9,704 nt of DNA from JAICWP01 sp035935775. GTDB lineage: Bacteria; Acidobacteriota; Terriglobia; Terriglobales; Acidobacteriaceae. A program made the position numbers and the translations under genes. Each line of letters begins with the position of its first letter. The first letter of the stretch is position 1. The stretch is from contig DASYWT010000248.1 in NCBI GenBank assembly GCA_035935775.1, positions 1 to 9,704 of the forward strand, in the 5' to 3' direction. The notes beneath the pieces are model-generated. The model did no database searches and was not told where the DNA came from. It was given only the letters and a program-made list of their open reading frames with translations. Positions 1 through 6,931 of the stretch are shown piece by piece.

Positions 1-1084
1 GGACATTGCCCGGCCAGGTATAGCCCTGGAATAAGTTCATGACCGCATCACTGAGAAGCTGCACGTTGCGGTTGTGCTTGGAGTGCATTTCGCCGATGAG
101 CGACTGCACCAGGTCCTGCAGGTCTTCCTTGTGCTCGCGCAAGGGTGGCATGTGAATGTTGAAAACATTCAAGCGGTAATAAAGGTCGTTGCGCAATTGA
201 CCGCTGGCCACGGCTTCCTCGGGCACCTTGTTAGTAGCGGCGAGCACGCGCACATCCACGGTGGTTTCAATCTTGCTGCCCAGGCGGCGGAACTTGCGGT
301 CTTCCAGAACCCGCAGAAGTTTGGCCTGCGTGGCCACCGGCATTTCGCCGATTTCATCCAGCAGCAGAGTGCCTCCCTCGGCCAGTTCGAAGCAGCCCAC
401 GCGCCGCTCCAGGGCGCCCGTAAAGGCGCCCTTTTCATGGCCGAATATCTCGCTTTCGATCAGGGTTTCCGGAATCGCGGCGCAATTGATGGCGATAAAA
501 GGTTTGCCCTTGCGCGTGCTGAGGTCGTGAATGGTGCGCGCCACTAATTCCTTGCCCGTGCCGCTCTCGCCGGTGATGAGGACCGAAGCGGTGCTGGGCG
601 CCACCATTTCCAGAAGGTGAAACACCTCCTGCATTTTTTTCGAGCTTCCCACCAGCGAACCCAGCGTGCCCTTGTTACGCAGTTGACGCCGGGTGGCCTC
701 CAGTTCCATGCGGGTACGGCGCAGTTCGGCGGCATTCTGCAGGATGCTGCGCAGGCGGTTGAAGTCAATCGGCTTCTGAATGTAATTGAAAGCGCCGATC
801 TGCATGGCTTTCACCGCGCTCTCAATGGTGCCCTGGGCGGTCACCACAATGACCGCTATGCTTTCCGAACGTTCCGCCAGCTTGGAGAGCAGTTCCATGC
901 CGTCCATGCGCGGCATCTTGAGATCGGTGAGCACGATTCCGGGGGAAAAGAGTTCCACCCTTTCCAGCCCTTCCAGCCCATCGCGGGCCGTCTCGGTGCG
1001 ATAGCCCCAACCCGAGATCAGTTCGGCCAGGCCGACCCGCTCGTTTTCTTCATCCTCGACGATAAGTACCTTTTCCGGCGTCAT
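1..1084 (-). CDS. NtrC-family sigma-54-dependent response regulator (C-terminus cut by window edge)
   Basis: This is a transcriptional activator that, once phosphorylated, would use ATP to open sigma-54 RNA polymerase promoters. The 361 visible residues begin with a receiver domain (about 5-118): acidic pocket E10/D11/E12, phosphoacceptor D54 in LTDLKMP, T82 and K104. A linker follows, then the AAA+ domain from about residue 144 with Walker A GESGTGKE (172-179), the sigma-54-contacting GAFTGA loop (219-224), Walker B LLLDE (240-244), and the start of the TWPGNV segment at the window edge. The Fis-type DNA-binding domain should lie beyond base 1. The ATG at 1084 is supported by GGAAGG six bases upstream (1096-1091 on this strand) and by the receiver starting at once. 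It is divergent from the secreted-protein gene at 1241, across 156 nt. No kinase is adjacent inside the window. The family call is certain; the regulon is unknown. Confidence 0.96.
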   Translation of the reverse strand, partial: MTPEKVLIVEDEENERVGLAELISGWGYRTETARDGLEGLERVELFSPGIVLTDLKMPRMDGMELLSKLAERSESIAVIVVTAQGTIESAVKAMQIGAFNYIQKPIDFNRLRSILQNAAELRRTRMELEATRRQLRNKGTLGSLVGSSKKMQEVFHLLEMVAPSTASVLITGESGTGKELVARTIHDLSTRKGKPFIAINCAAIPETLIESEIFGHEKGAFTGALERRVGCFELAEGGTLLLDEIGEMPVATQAKLLRVLEDRKFRRLGSKIETTVDVRVLAATNKVPEEAVASGQLRNDLYYRLNVFNIHMPPLREHKEDLQDLVQSLIGEMHSKHNRNVQLLSDAVMNLFQGYTWPGNV

Positions 1085-1240
1085 AGATATCCTTCCATTA
1101 TTCCGGGTTTTACGCCGGGGCTGCAAGACGTCCCGCGAAACACGCAAACCCGGGGTCGAACGAGTAAACTTGGACCCGGACAGGGCTACAGGGGAAGGGG
1201 AAGGGTGCATCTCAGGATGAAAGCCTTGAGGAGGATACTT
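1085..1240. promoter_or_regulatory. Divergent intergenic region between the sigma-54 activator and the secreted-protein gene
   Basis: This 156-nt spacer must hold the promoters of both divergent genes. I found no convincing sigma-70 pair and no sigma-54 -24/-12 element with correct GG/GC spacing on the plus strand; TGGACCCGGACAGGGC near 1171 is off by one base. It contains GC-rich half-sites around CCCGGGG and GGACCCGG. The shared spacer makes cross-regulation by the divergent activator possible, but that is inference only. Confidence 0.4.
1229..1234 (+). promoter_or_regulatory. Strong Shine-Dalgarno AGGAGG that decides the start of the next gene
   Basis: AGGAGG ends six bases before the ATG at 1241. 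It lies between two in-frame ATGs (1217 and 1241), so it favours the downstream one. That start also gives a cleaner signal peptide. Confidence 0.8.
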
Positions 1241-2011
1241 ATGCAGAAAAGCTTGAGGTATGCGCTGCTGGCTGTGTCTTTGATCTGGGCGGCGGGGCAG
1301 GCTGGGGCGCAGTCGGCTCCAAGCCCCGGCCAGGCAGCGGCGCCGGCAGGACCAGCACTGGCCCCCGGAACCGTCGTGGGTGCGGAATTGAGCAAAGGTA
1401 TTGATGCCAAGAAGGCCAAAGTCGGCCAGGAAGTGGTGGCTAAAGCGCTGGCCGACTTACGCGATACCAATGGCAATCTTGTGATTCCCCGGGGAGCCAA
1501 GCTGGTTGGCCACGTCACGCAAGTGCAGGCTGCCAGCAAAGAGCAGCCGCAGTCGAACCTGGGCATCATTTTCGACAAGGCGGAGGCAAAACACGGCAAG
1601 GAAGCCACGGAAATAGGGCTGCATGCGGGCATCCAGGCGATGGCCAAACCTGAGCCTCCGCCTATGGCGCAGGGGCAGGAAGGGGAAGGCCCAGGCGGGC
1701 CAGGAGGCGCGCCCATGGGAGGCGGGCAGCCGACTATGGGGGGAGGCGGCCGAACTACTGGCGGGATGGGAGGCGCCGCGCCCCGGCAGCAGGGGCCAAT
1801 AGGCGACATGGGCGGCAATGCTCCCATGAATCAGTCCGGGGGCAGCAGTGGCCCCGGCCTCAACGCTAATTCTCATGGTGTGATCGGCATTCCCAATTTG
1901 ACGCTGAGCCCGCAGGCCTCTCCGACGGAAGGCTCGGTTATCAGTTCCAGCCGGGGAAACGTAAAGCTGGACAGCGGAACGATGCTGGTACTACGCGTAA
2001 TCGGGCAGTAG
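1241..2011 (+). CDS. Secreted protein with split beta-rich domain and Gly/Met/Pro-rich insert
   Basis: This is a 256-residue exported protein of unknown function. A Sec signal peptide (basic MQKSLRY, hydrophobic core 8-18) probably ends at AGA|Q24. After an Ala/Pro linker, residues about 42-134 form a compact domain with the pattern GT-x-V-x-A-x-L (43-50), AKVGQEVVAK (59-68) and VIPRGAKLVGHV (81-92). Residues 136-210 are low complexity, rich in Gly, Pro and Met. The C-terminus (about 211-256) returns to ordered-looking sequence ending NVKLDSGTMLVLRVIGQ, which resembles the end of the lipoprotein encoded at 2301. I infer one domain interrupted by a flexible insert, possibly with a VirB10/TrbI-like beta fold, though that is only pattern resemblance. 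The open frame extends upstream to 617, but that part lies opposite the minus-strand regulator. The start at 1241 is chosen by AGGAGG and the signal peptide; ATG 1217 is the alternative. Confidence 0.85.
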   Translation: MQKSLRYALLAVSLIWAAGQAGAQSAPSPGQAAAPAGPALAPGTVVGAELSKGIDAKKAKVGQEVVAKALADLRDTNGNLVIPRGAKLVGHVTQVQAASKEQPQSNLGIIFDKAEAKHGKEATEIGLHAGIQAMAKPEPPPMAQGQEGEGPGGPGGAPMGGGQPTMGGGGRTTGGMGGAAPRQQGPIGDMGGNAPMNQSGGSSGPGLNANSHGVIGIPNLTLSPQASPTEGSVISSSRGNVKLDSGTMLVLRVIGQ

Positions 2012-2044
2012 AAGCGTTTCTTGAACCTGTAACTGAAGCGTCTC

Positions 2045-2076
2045 CGGCCGGCCGGGAGAACGAGCCCGACCGGCCG
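2045..2076 (+). terminator. GC-rich stem-loop after the secreted-protein gene, weak terminator candidate
   Basis: Arms 2045-2056 (CGGCCGGCCGGG) and 2065-2076 (CCCGACCGGCCG) pair over 12 positions with one C/A mismatch and an 8-nt loop. It starts 33 nt after the stop codon. The following bases contain only a short T-rich stretch (GTCTTTGT) rather than a true U-tract, so it may terminate inefficiently, or act as an mRNA 3' structure with read-through to the lipoprotein gene. Confidence 0.45.
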
Positions 2077-2227
2077 TAAGTGTCTTTGTCCAAAGTAACT
2101 TGCCGATTGTTCTGTCGGCTGTCACGCTGGAATCCTCATTCCCCCAGGCCGGAAACCGGGCAAAACTCCAACTTCATGGCTCGGGAAGGTACGCAAACCG
2201 GCTTGGGGTGGCGCAGCTGATTTTGAC

Positions 2228-2254
2228 GCGCCGTGAAAGTGTCATTTCAGGCGC
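2228..2254 (+). other. Hairpin in the leader of the lipoprotein gene
   Basis: GCGCC-G-TGAAA (2228-2238) pairs with TTTCA-GGCGC (2245-2254): ten base pairs with one bulged G and a GTGTCA loop. It lies about 46 nt upstream of the ATG at 2301 and just after a TTGACG sequence (2224-2229). It could be a 5' UTR structure or a binding site. No U-tract follows, so it is not an intrinsic terminator. Confidence 0.4.
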
Positions 2255-2300
2255 CCCAAAATCAGAGAAGGCCGTGAGCTTCGGGGGAGGATTTAAGGAA

Positions 2301-2984
2301 ATGAAGAAGTCTGTGATGAAGGTAATTCCTGTGTTGCTGGCAATGGTGTTGGTCTTGGGTTGCAGCAAGGCGCCATCCACCGACGCCGACAACGGCGGTG
2401 ATAACAGTACGAATCTCGGCGACACCAGCGGCGGCAGCAGTTCTATGCCCAGCCACGCACCGGCGCCGGCGAGACTGGCCATACCCGCCGGAACACCGTT
2501 TACGGTGCGCTTGCAGTCAGCGGTCAGCAGCGCCAGCGCACAAAGCGGCGATACTTTTGACGCGGTACTGGATGAACCGGTGGTGGTGAAGGGCGAAACC
2601 ATGATTCCCAAGGGCGCCAACGTGACCGGACGGGTAGTGGCCGCCAACCAGGGCGGACACCTTCACAAGCCTGCGTATCTTCGCATCACACTGGCTTCCG
2701 TGCACATGCACGGCAAGAGTGTGCCGGTTGAGACTTCGAGTATTTCGCTGGCCGGCCAATCGCACAAGAAACGCAACCTGGAGATGATTGGCGGCGGCGC
2801 GGGCGCGGGCGCGTTGATCGGGGCGCTAGCCGGTGGCGGCAAGGGAGCCCTGATCGGCGGCGCCGCGGGTGCGGGCGCGGGTACAGGCGTGGCTTATGCC
2901 ACGGGCAAGAAGGACGTGGGTTTCAGCGCCGAGCAGCGCTTGACCTTCCGCCTGAGCCAGACGCTCAGCACCAGCAAGAGCTAG
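2301..2984 (+). CDS. Glycine-zipper lipoprotein
   Basis: This 227-residue lipoprotein has signal peptide MKKSVMK plus hydrophobic core and lipobox VLGC, with Cys21 as the lipidated residue. No Asp follows the Cys, so outer-membrane sorting is plausible if Lol rules apply. A Ser/Asn/Gly/Pro linker (about 22-58) leads to a beta-rich domain (about 60-155) with GTPFTVRLQSAVSS, SGDTFDAVLDEPVV and MIPKGANVTGRVV. Residues 164-196 form a glycine zipper (repeated GxxxG, as in GAGALIGALAGGGKGALIGG), typical of membrane-associating or oligomerising segments in SlyB/17-kDa-antigen-like lipoproteins. The C-terminus AEQRLTFRLSQTL matches the last strand of the domain. The open frame runs up to 2100, but the lipobox and AAGGAA at 2295-2300 (plus GGGGGAGG further up) place the start at 2301. 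Same domain plan as the gene at 1241, implying paralogy or convergent use. Function unknown; envelope integrity is a guess. Confidence 0.88.
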   Translation: MKKSVMKVIPVLLAMVLVLGCSKAPSTDADNGGDNSTNLGDTSGGSSSMPSHAPAPARLAIPAGTPFTVRLQSAVSSASAQSGDTFDAVLDEPVVVKGETMIPKGANVTGRVVAANQGGHLHKPAYLRITLASVHMHGKSVPVETSSISLAGQSHKKRNLEMIGGGAGAGALIGALAGGGKGALIGGAAGAGAGTGVAYATGKKDVGFSAEQRLTFRLSQTLSTSKS

Positions 2985-3002
2985 GCGAAATTGCGATTTA
3001 GT

Positions 3003-3031
3003 AAGGGCGCGGCTGGGCCGCGCCCTTTTTC
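3003..3031 (+). terminator. Rho-independent terminator after the lipoprotein gene
   Basis: GGGCGCGGC (3005-3013) pairs perfectly with GCCGCGCCC (3017-3025) around a 3-nt loop. The stem is extended by AA/TT and followed by a run of Ts to 3030. It starts 18 nt after the lipoprotein stop and cleanly separates the envelope genes from the two-component operon. Confidence 0.92.
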
Positions 3032-3121
3032 TTTGGAGCATCCTGGCGAAGAGAAGGTAGGTCGCTGGGCCAGTGGCAGTCCATTTCACGCGACGTCACA
3101 TGGTGGCGTGAGAGGAATCAC

Positions 3122-3138
3122 TTACCCGAAATGGGAAA
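3122..3138. promoter_or_regulatory. Dyad motif A upstream of the kinase operon
   Basis: TTACCCGAAATGGGAAA contains CCC-N5-GGG flanked by TT and AA. Read on the other strand it is TTTCCCATTTCGGGTAA, close to the two later copies. It could be one half of an enhancer or operator set. No regulator is assigned by sequence alone. Confidence 0.45.
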
Positions 3139-3201
3139 CGTGGCAAAAAGGTCTTGCAAGGGCGTGCTCAAGGTGCTGGACGAAGTCTATTTGTTCTAAT
3201 G

Positions 3202-3217
3202 TTTTCCATTTTTGGCA
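3202..3217. promoter_or_regulatory. Dyad motif B upstream of the kinase operon
   Basis: TTTTCCATTTTTGGCA shares TTTTCCATTTT and the following GG with motif C 135 bases downstream. The right arm is degenerate (TGGCA in place of TGGGAA), and there is one extra T in the centre. Confidence 0.4.
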
Positions 3218-3337
3218 GAAGAAGAGTCGTTGTATCTTTTCCGGAGCTGGTTGAGTTTTATATGGCTCCCATACCGGCATCCTGCTGAAGAAGCGAGCCT
3301 TGGAACCACTCGCTCGGCAAGAGGCCGATCGGCCGCT

Positions 3338-3352
3338 TTTCCATTTTGGGAA
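3338..3352. promoter_or_regulatory. Dyad motif C upstream of the kinase operon
   Basis: TTTCCATTTTGGGAA is an inverted repeat, TTTCCA-TTT-TGGGAA, with one T/G pair. It is the most symmetric of the three copies and lies about 95 nt before the chosen kinase start. The form suits a dimeric regulator; the adjacent NtrC-type activator is an obvious but unproven candidate. Confidence 0.45.
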
Positions 3353-3446
3353 CGTTCTCTGACGCGGCCCTCGGCAATGCTTGCAACCAACCTTTGAACG
3401 CCGCCTCAGCAAGCGTTTCCGGAACTGTTTCAAAACGGAATGCCGA

Positions 3447-5450
3447 ATGCATCCCGGTGTTGGCATGAGCACCGTTCTCGAGTCCGTTTCTGAATTATCC
3501 CGCCAGGCTGTCTCTACCACAGTGTTGAGCACTGCCTTGAACGCCTGTCCGGAGGCGGTAGCGGTGGTGGAAGCGGGCAAAATCGTGTGGTGCAATTCGG
3601 CCCATGCCCGCCTTTTCGGTTATGCCAACAGCCGCGAACTAGTGGGCCGGCCGTTAGCTGATCTCTTGCCCGAGAATCATCCCTGTACCCGGCGCCAGAC
3701 GGTAAGGCCAATTCTCAATTGCGGCTTTCCTGCTTGCCAGTTTCGCGGCCGGCGCAAGAACAATTCTTTTCTGCAAATGGAGAGCTCCTGCGGCAAGTTT
3801 CGGGTGGGCGAGCGGAGGTTTCTGGTAATCACTTCGCGTGACATCAGCCAGGCGGAGCGGCGACGCGTCCCGCGCGAAGGCGAGGCCCGCTTCCGGGCCA
3901 TTTTCGAGGCGGCGGCCATCGGCATTGGCCATTTCACCCTGGACGGCAAAATCGCCGAGAGCAACCGCGCGCTGGAAGAAATGCTGGGCTACAGCCACCG
4001 GGAACTGCAAGGCATGCCCTTTGCCCGCATAACGCACCCCGATGACCTGGCGGAAGATGCGCGCCTGTTCGCGGAAATGACGCTGGGAAAGCGCGACCGC
4101 TACCAACTGGAGAAACGCTACCTTCGTAAGAACGGCGAAGTGGTGTGGGCCCGGCTGAATGTCTCACTGGTGCGCGCTCCGGGTGGTGAGCCGCAGTTTG
4201 CCATCAAGATGGTGGAAGACATCACCGAGCGCAAGCGGGCCGAGGAGGCTCTGCGCGAATCACAAAAAGTGGAAGCCGTAGGGCGATTAGTAGCCGGTCT
4301 GGCACACGATTTCGCCAACCTGCTGACTGGCATCGGCATTCTTTCGGATCTGCTGGCGGTGGAGCTGGGGTCGCAACCCGGAGGACAGAGGGCGCGGGAA
4401 ATTCAGCTCGCCAGCGAGCACGGCTGCGCGCTGATCCGGAAACTGCTCTTTGTGGCTCGCCAACACGTGAGCGACAGCAAAGTGCTCTCCCTGGAGACCG
4501 TGGTAGAGGACATGCGCAACCTGTTGGCGAAGCTGGTGGAAGAGCGAACCGAACTGAGCATCAGCAGCGCGTCCGGGCTGGGCTATGTGAAAGCCGATCC
4601 CGGAGAAATGCAGCAGGTGGTCCTGAACCTGGTGCTTAACGCGCGCGATGCCACGGCGGAGGGCGGCCGTATAAGCGTCGAACTCAGCAATTGCACTCTG
4701 AATGCACAGTCGGCCACTACCCTCGGCGTGCCGGCCGGTGACTACGTTGTCCTGGAAGTCGCCGATAACGGCTGCGGCATGGACGAAAGCACGCGCGCCC
4801 ACCTCTTCGAGCCATTTTTCACCACCAAGCAACCAGGGCAAGGCACCGGACTGGGCCTGGCGACGGTGAAGGCGATTGTGACTCAGGCGCATGGGAGCGT
4901 CGTAGTGCACAGCGCACCCGGCCGGGGAACCCGCATGCGGGTGCTGTTGCCGCGCGCGCAGGCGGAACTGGAATGGCGTGGCGCGGAGACGCACACCCAG
5001 CATTCGCTGAAAGGCCGGGAGACGGTGCTGCTGGTGGAGGATGACGAGCGGGTGCGCGCCTCCGTCGAGCAAGTGCTTGCCCAGTGCGGCTACCGGTTGT
5101 TGGTGGCGGCCAATGGCGCGCAGGCCCTGCGGCTTGCCCGACGCCATGAGGGTCCCATTCATCTGCTGCTGGTGGACATGGTGATGCCGGGGAAAAGTGG
5201 GCGCGAAGTGGTGAAGCAAATCGTACCTTTGCATCCCCAGGCCCGGGTGCTTTTTATTTCCGGCTACGGGCCGCGCAGCGCAGCCGAAGCGCCGGACAAC
5301 AGGATATTTCGCAAGCCGTTTACGGGTGGCGCGCTGGCGCGCAAGGTGCGCCAGGTGCTGGATGAGGCGCAGCCGGCGAATGCGCGCGGCGTGAAAAGCG
5401 GCAGGGGAACAGGAAGGGGCAAAGAGAGCTCCAGGAGGAAGTCATGTTAA
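3447..5450 (+). CDS. PAS-PAS hybrid histidine kinase with C-terminal receiver
   Basis: This sensor kinase autophosphorylates on His and carries its own receiver. No transmembrane segment is evident, so it is probably cytoplasmic. Numbered from 3447 (667 aa): PAS-like domain 31-133; PAS with PAC motif 146-263, ending VEDITERKRAEEALRES; DHp with H287 in AHDFANLLTGI; N-box Asn398 in LNLVLNARDA; G1 D440 in DNGCGM; F-box LFEPFFTTK; G2 GTGLGL (466-471); receiver about 525-645 with E531/D532/D533, D577 in LLVDMVMPG and K623. The basic, Ser-rich tail overlaps the next gene. The usual HDFNN of this kinase group is HDFAN here. The start is uncertain: ATG 3447 has a weak GGA upstream, ATG 3465 a weak GGTG, and an in-frame TTG lies at 3381. 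Translational coupling to the activator at 5444 indicates a cognate pair. The PAS ligand is unknown. Confidence 0.95.
   Translation: MHPGVGMSTVLESVSELSRQAVSTTVLSTALNACPEAVAVVEAGKIVWCNSAHARLFGYANSRELVGRPLADLLPENHPCTRRQTVRPILNCGFPACQFRGRRKNNSFLQMESSCGKFRVGERRFLVITSRDISQAERRRVPREGEARFRAIFEAAAIGIGHFTLDGKIAESNRALEEMLGYSHRELQGMPFARITHPDDLAEDARLFAEMTLGKRDRYQLEKRYLRKNGEVVWARLNVSLVRAPGGEPQFAIKMVEDITERKRAEEALRESQKVEAVGRLVAGLAHDFANLLTGIGILSDLLAVELGSQPGGQRAREIQLASEHGCALIRKLLFVARQHVSDSKVLSLETVVEDMRNLLAKLVEERTELSISSASGLGYVKADPGEMQQVVLNLVLNARDATAEGGRISVELSNCTLNAQSATTLGVPAGDYVVLEVADNGCGMDESTRAHLFEPFFTTKQPGQGTGLGLATVKAIVTQAHGSVVVHSAPGRGTRMRVLLPRAQAELEWRGAETHTQHSLKGRETVLLVEDDERVRASVEQVLAQCGYRLLVAANGAQALRLARRHEGPIHLLLVDMVMPGKSGREVVKQIVPLHPQARVLFISGYGPRSAAEAPDNRIFRKPFTGGALARKVRQVLDEAQPANARGVKSGRGTGRGKESSRRKSC
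5433..5438 (+). promoter_or_regulatory. Shine-Dalgarno AGGAGG inside the end of the kinase gene
   Basis: AGGAGG sits five bases before the activator ATG at 5444, inside the last kinase codons. With the ATGTTAA overlap it supports translational coupling of kinase and activator. Confidence 0.8.
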
Positions 5451-6847
5451 CAGCGGAAGCAGCAGCGCCGGCGCCGGCGCAAATCGAGAAAGCGAATTTT
5501 CTCAACCTGCTGATTGTGGATGATGAGCGCTCCATTCGCGAGGCCTGCCGGGAGGTGGGCCAGATACTGGGCTTCAACACCTTTGTCGCTGACTCTGCCG
5601 AACACGCCTACCGGGCAATGGAAACGCAGCCCATGGATGTGGTGCTGCTCGATTTGAAGTTGCCGGGCGCGGGAGGATTGGAAGCGCTGCATCACATCAA
5701 AATCCAGCGGCCGGATGCCGTGGTGGTGGTGGTGACCGGTTACGGCACCGTGCAATCGGCGGTGCAGGCCATGAAGGATGGGGCGTACGATTACGTCACC
5801 AAGCCCTTCAGTTTGGACGAACTGAAGCTCCTGCTGGAGCGGGTAGGCACACACCTGAAGCTGAAAACTGAAAACCGAATGTTGCGGGAAAAGATCAAGT
5901 CCAAGCAGGGCTTCGGCAACATCGTGGGCCGGGCGCCGGAAATGGAAAGGATTTACCGCATCATTTCCAAAGCGGCGCACAGCACTCACCCGGTGCTGAT
6001 CCTGGGGGAGAGCGGGACCGGCAAGGAACTGGTGGCGCGCACAATCCATTTTTCCGGGCCGTTGCGCGACCGGCCGTTCATCCCCGTGGACTGCGGCTCG
6101 CTGGTTCCCACCCTGATCGAGAGCGAACTGTTCGGCTACGTGAAGGGCGCCTTTACCGGGGCGCAGCATTCCAAGGAAGGCTTGTTGGCCATCGCCGACG
6201 GGGGCACGGTGTTTCTGGACGAGATCGCGGAATTGCCGGTGGATTTGCAGGCCAAGTTGTTGCGCGCTATCCAGGAAAAGGAAATTCGCGCCGTGGGCAG
6301 CACCAGAAATACGTCCATTAATGTGCGCATCCTGGCGGCCACCAATCGTGACCTGGAGAACGCCGTGGCCCAGGGAACCTTCCGGCGCGATCTTTACTTC
6401 CGCCTCAACGTCCTGGCCTTGCGCATTCCTCCCCTCCGTGAGCGGCGGCAGGACATTCCTTTACTGGCCACCTACTTCCTGGAACGCTTGTCGCGGGACA
6501 GCGGCATGACGCGCATCCTGAGCGATGATGCTTTGAAATTGATGCTGGCCTATGACTGGCCGGGCAACGTGCGTGAACTGGAGAACTGCCTGGAGCGGGC
6601 CTGTGCTTTGAGTTCGGGACCGATTCTCTACGTTTTTGATTTGCCCAGCCCCATCCGCAACGCACAACAACCTGTTACCAGCGCCGAGGCCAAAGACAAA
6701 ATTATCCCCATGCTCGAGGTGGAGAAGAAAACCATCCTGGGCACCATCGAGCAACTGAACGGGGACAAGTTGCTGGCCGCCAAACTTTTGGGCATAGGCA
6801 AGACGACGCTCTACCGCAAACTCAAGGAATACGCTTCCCAAGAATGA
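5444..6847 (+). CDS. NtrC-family sigma-54-dependent response regulator
   Basis: This complete 467-residue activator is a normal length for the family. The receiver (about 20-135) has acidic residues D26/D27, phosphoacceptor D70 in VLLDLKLPG, T98 and K120. The AAA+ domain (about 160-385) has Walker A GESGTGKE (188-195), GAFTGA (235-240), Walker B VFLDE (256-260), arginine-rich PPLRERRQDIP and DWPGNVREL (371-379). The C-terminal Fis-type helix-turn-helix (about 425-465) includes LAAKLLGIGKTTLYRKLKEY. All catalytic motifs look intact, so it should hydrolyse ATP and act on sigma-54 holoenzyme. Its ATG overlaps the kinase stop (ATGTTAA, 5444-5450), giving a strong case for a cognate kinase/regulator pair. 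It resembles the minus-strand regulator at 1-1084, but its receiver and linker sequences clearly differ. Targets are unknown; possible sites are the dyads at 3122-3352 and 6868-6881. Confidence 0.97.
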   Translation: MLTAEAAAPAPAQIEKANFLNLLIVDDERSIREACREVGQILGFNTFVADSAEHAYRAMETQPMDVVLLDLKLPGAGGLEALHHIKIQRPDAVVVVVTGYGTVQSAVQAMKDGAYDYVTKPFSLDELKLLLERVGTHLKLKTENRMLREKIKSKQGFGNIVGRAPEMERIYRIISKAAHSTHPVLILGESGTGKELVARTIHFSGPLRDRPFIPVDCGSLVPTLIESELFGYVKGAFTGAQHSKEGLLAIADGGTVFLDEIAELPVDLQAKLLRAIQEKEIRAVGSTRNTSINVRILAATNRDLENAVAQGTFRRDLYFRLNVLALRIPPLRERRQDIPLLATYFLERLSRDSGMTRILSDDALKLMLAYDWPGNVRELENCLERACALSSGPILYVFDLPSPIRNAQQPVTSAEAKDKIIPMLEVEKKTILGTIEQLNGDKLLAAKLLGIGKTTLYRKLKEYASQE

Positions 6848-6867
6848 GTCGAAGTACGACTCTTGTG
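6846..6867 (+). terminator. Small stem-loop at the activator stop codon
   Basis: GAGTCG (6846-6851) and CGACTC (6857-6862) form a perfect 6-bp stem with loop AAGTA, followed by TTGTG. It overlaps the TGA stop at 6845-6847. The stem is short and only moderately GC-rich and the T-run is poor, so it is at best a weak terminator or attenuator before the next gene. Confidence 0.4.
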
Positions 6868-6881
6868 TTCCAGATTGGGAA
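6868..6881. promoter_or_regulatory. TTCC/GGAA dyad upstream of the degenerate receiver gene
   Basis: TTCCAGATTGGGAA has TTCC and GGAA arms around six bases. It resembles motif C at 3338-3352 but is one base shorter. It lies about 50 nt before the sigma-54-like element at 6932, a plausible enhancer position. The match could be chance. Confidence 0.35.
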
Positions 6882-6931
6882 GCGCGGTCGAATGTGATTC
6901 GCTAAACCCCGTATTTGCAAGCAATAAGAGT

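Larger units (their letters stand above)
2985..3446. other. 462-nt gene-free leader region of the two-component operon
   Basis: No convincing gene is present. Open frames here lack ribosome sites and recognisable protein features. The region holds the terminator at 3003-3031, three similar dyads (3122-3138, 3202-3217, 3338-3352), a perfect palindrome GGCCGATCGGCC (3323-3334), and AT-richer DNA around 3185-3265. No clean sigma-70 or correctly spaced sigma-54 promoter was found. Its length and repeated dyads suggest the control region of the kinase operon. Confidence 0.6.

Noticed and set aside
617..1240. Upstream in-frame extension of the secreted-protein gene
   Set aside because: It is antisense to the minus-strand response regulator for most of its length. 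The signal peptide and AGGAGG place the true start at 1241.
3141..3158. Sigma-54-like TGGCA...TTGCA next to dyad A
   Set aside because: The GG and GC dinucleotides are separated by 12 bases rather than the required 10, which sigma-54 does not tolerate.
2991..3254. Plus-strand open frame of 87 codons starting with TTG
   Set aside because: It reads through the intrinsic terminator, has no ribosome site, and the translation has no protein-like features.
3323..3334. Perfect palindrome GGCCGATCGGCC
   Set aside because: It is short and GC-rich, so it is likely by chance; it has no paired copy nearby and no terminator context, so it is not listed as its own site.
3122..3595. Minus-strand open frame of 157 codons in the kinase leader
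   Set aside because: It overlaps the kinase N-terminus and the dyads, has no Shine-Dalgarno or domain, and its composition resembles random GC-rich sequence.
4287..5234. Long minus-strand open frame of 315 codons
   Set aside because: It lies wholly opposite the histidine kinase catalytic and receiver domains, shows no domain-like sequence (His/Gln-rich shadow composition), and results from high GC in the real gene.
5447..6169. Minus-strand open frame of 240 codons
   Set aside because: It is antisense to the sigma-54 activator's receiver and AAA+ domain, with low-quality His-rich translation and no recognisable motif.
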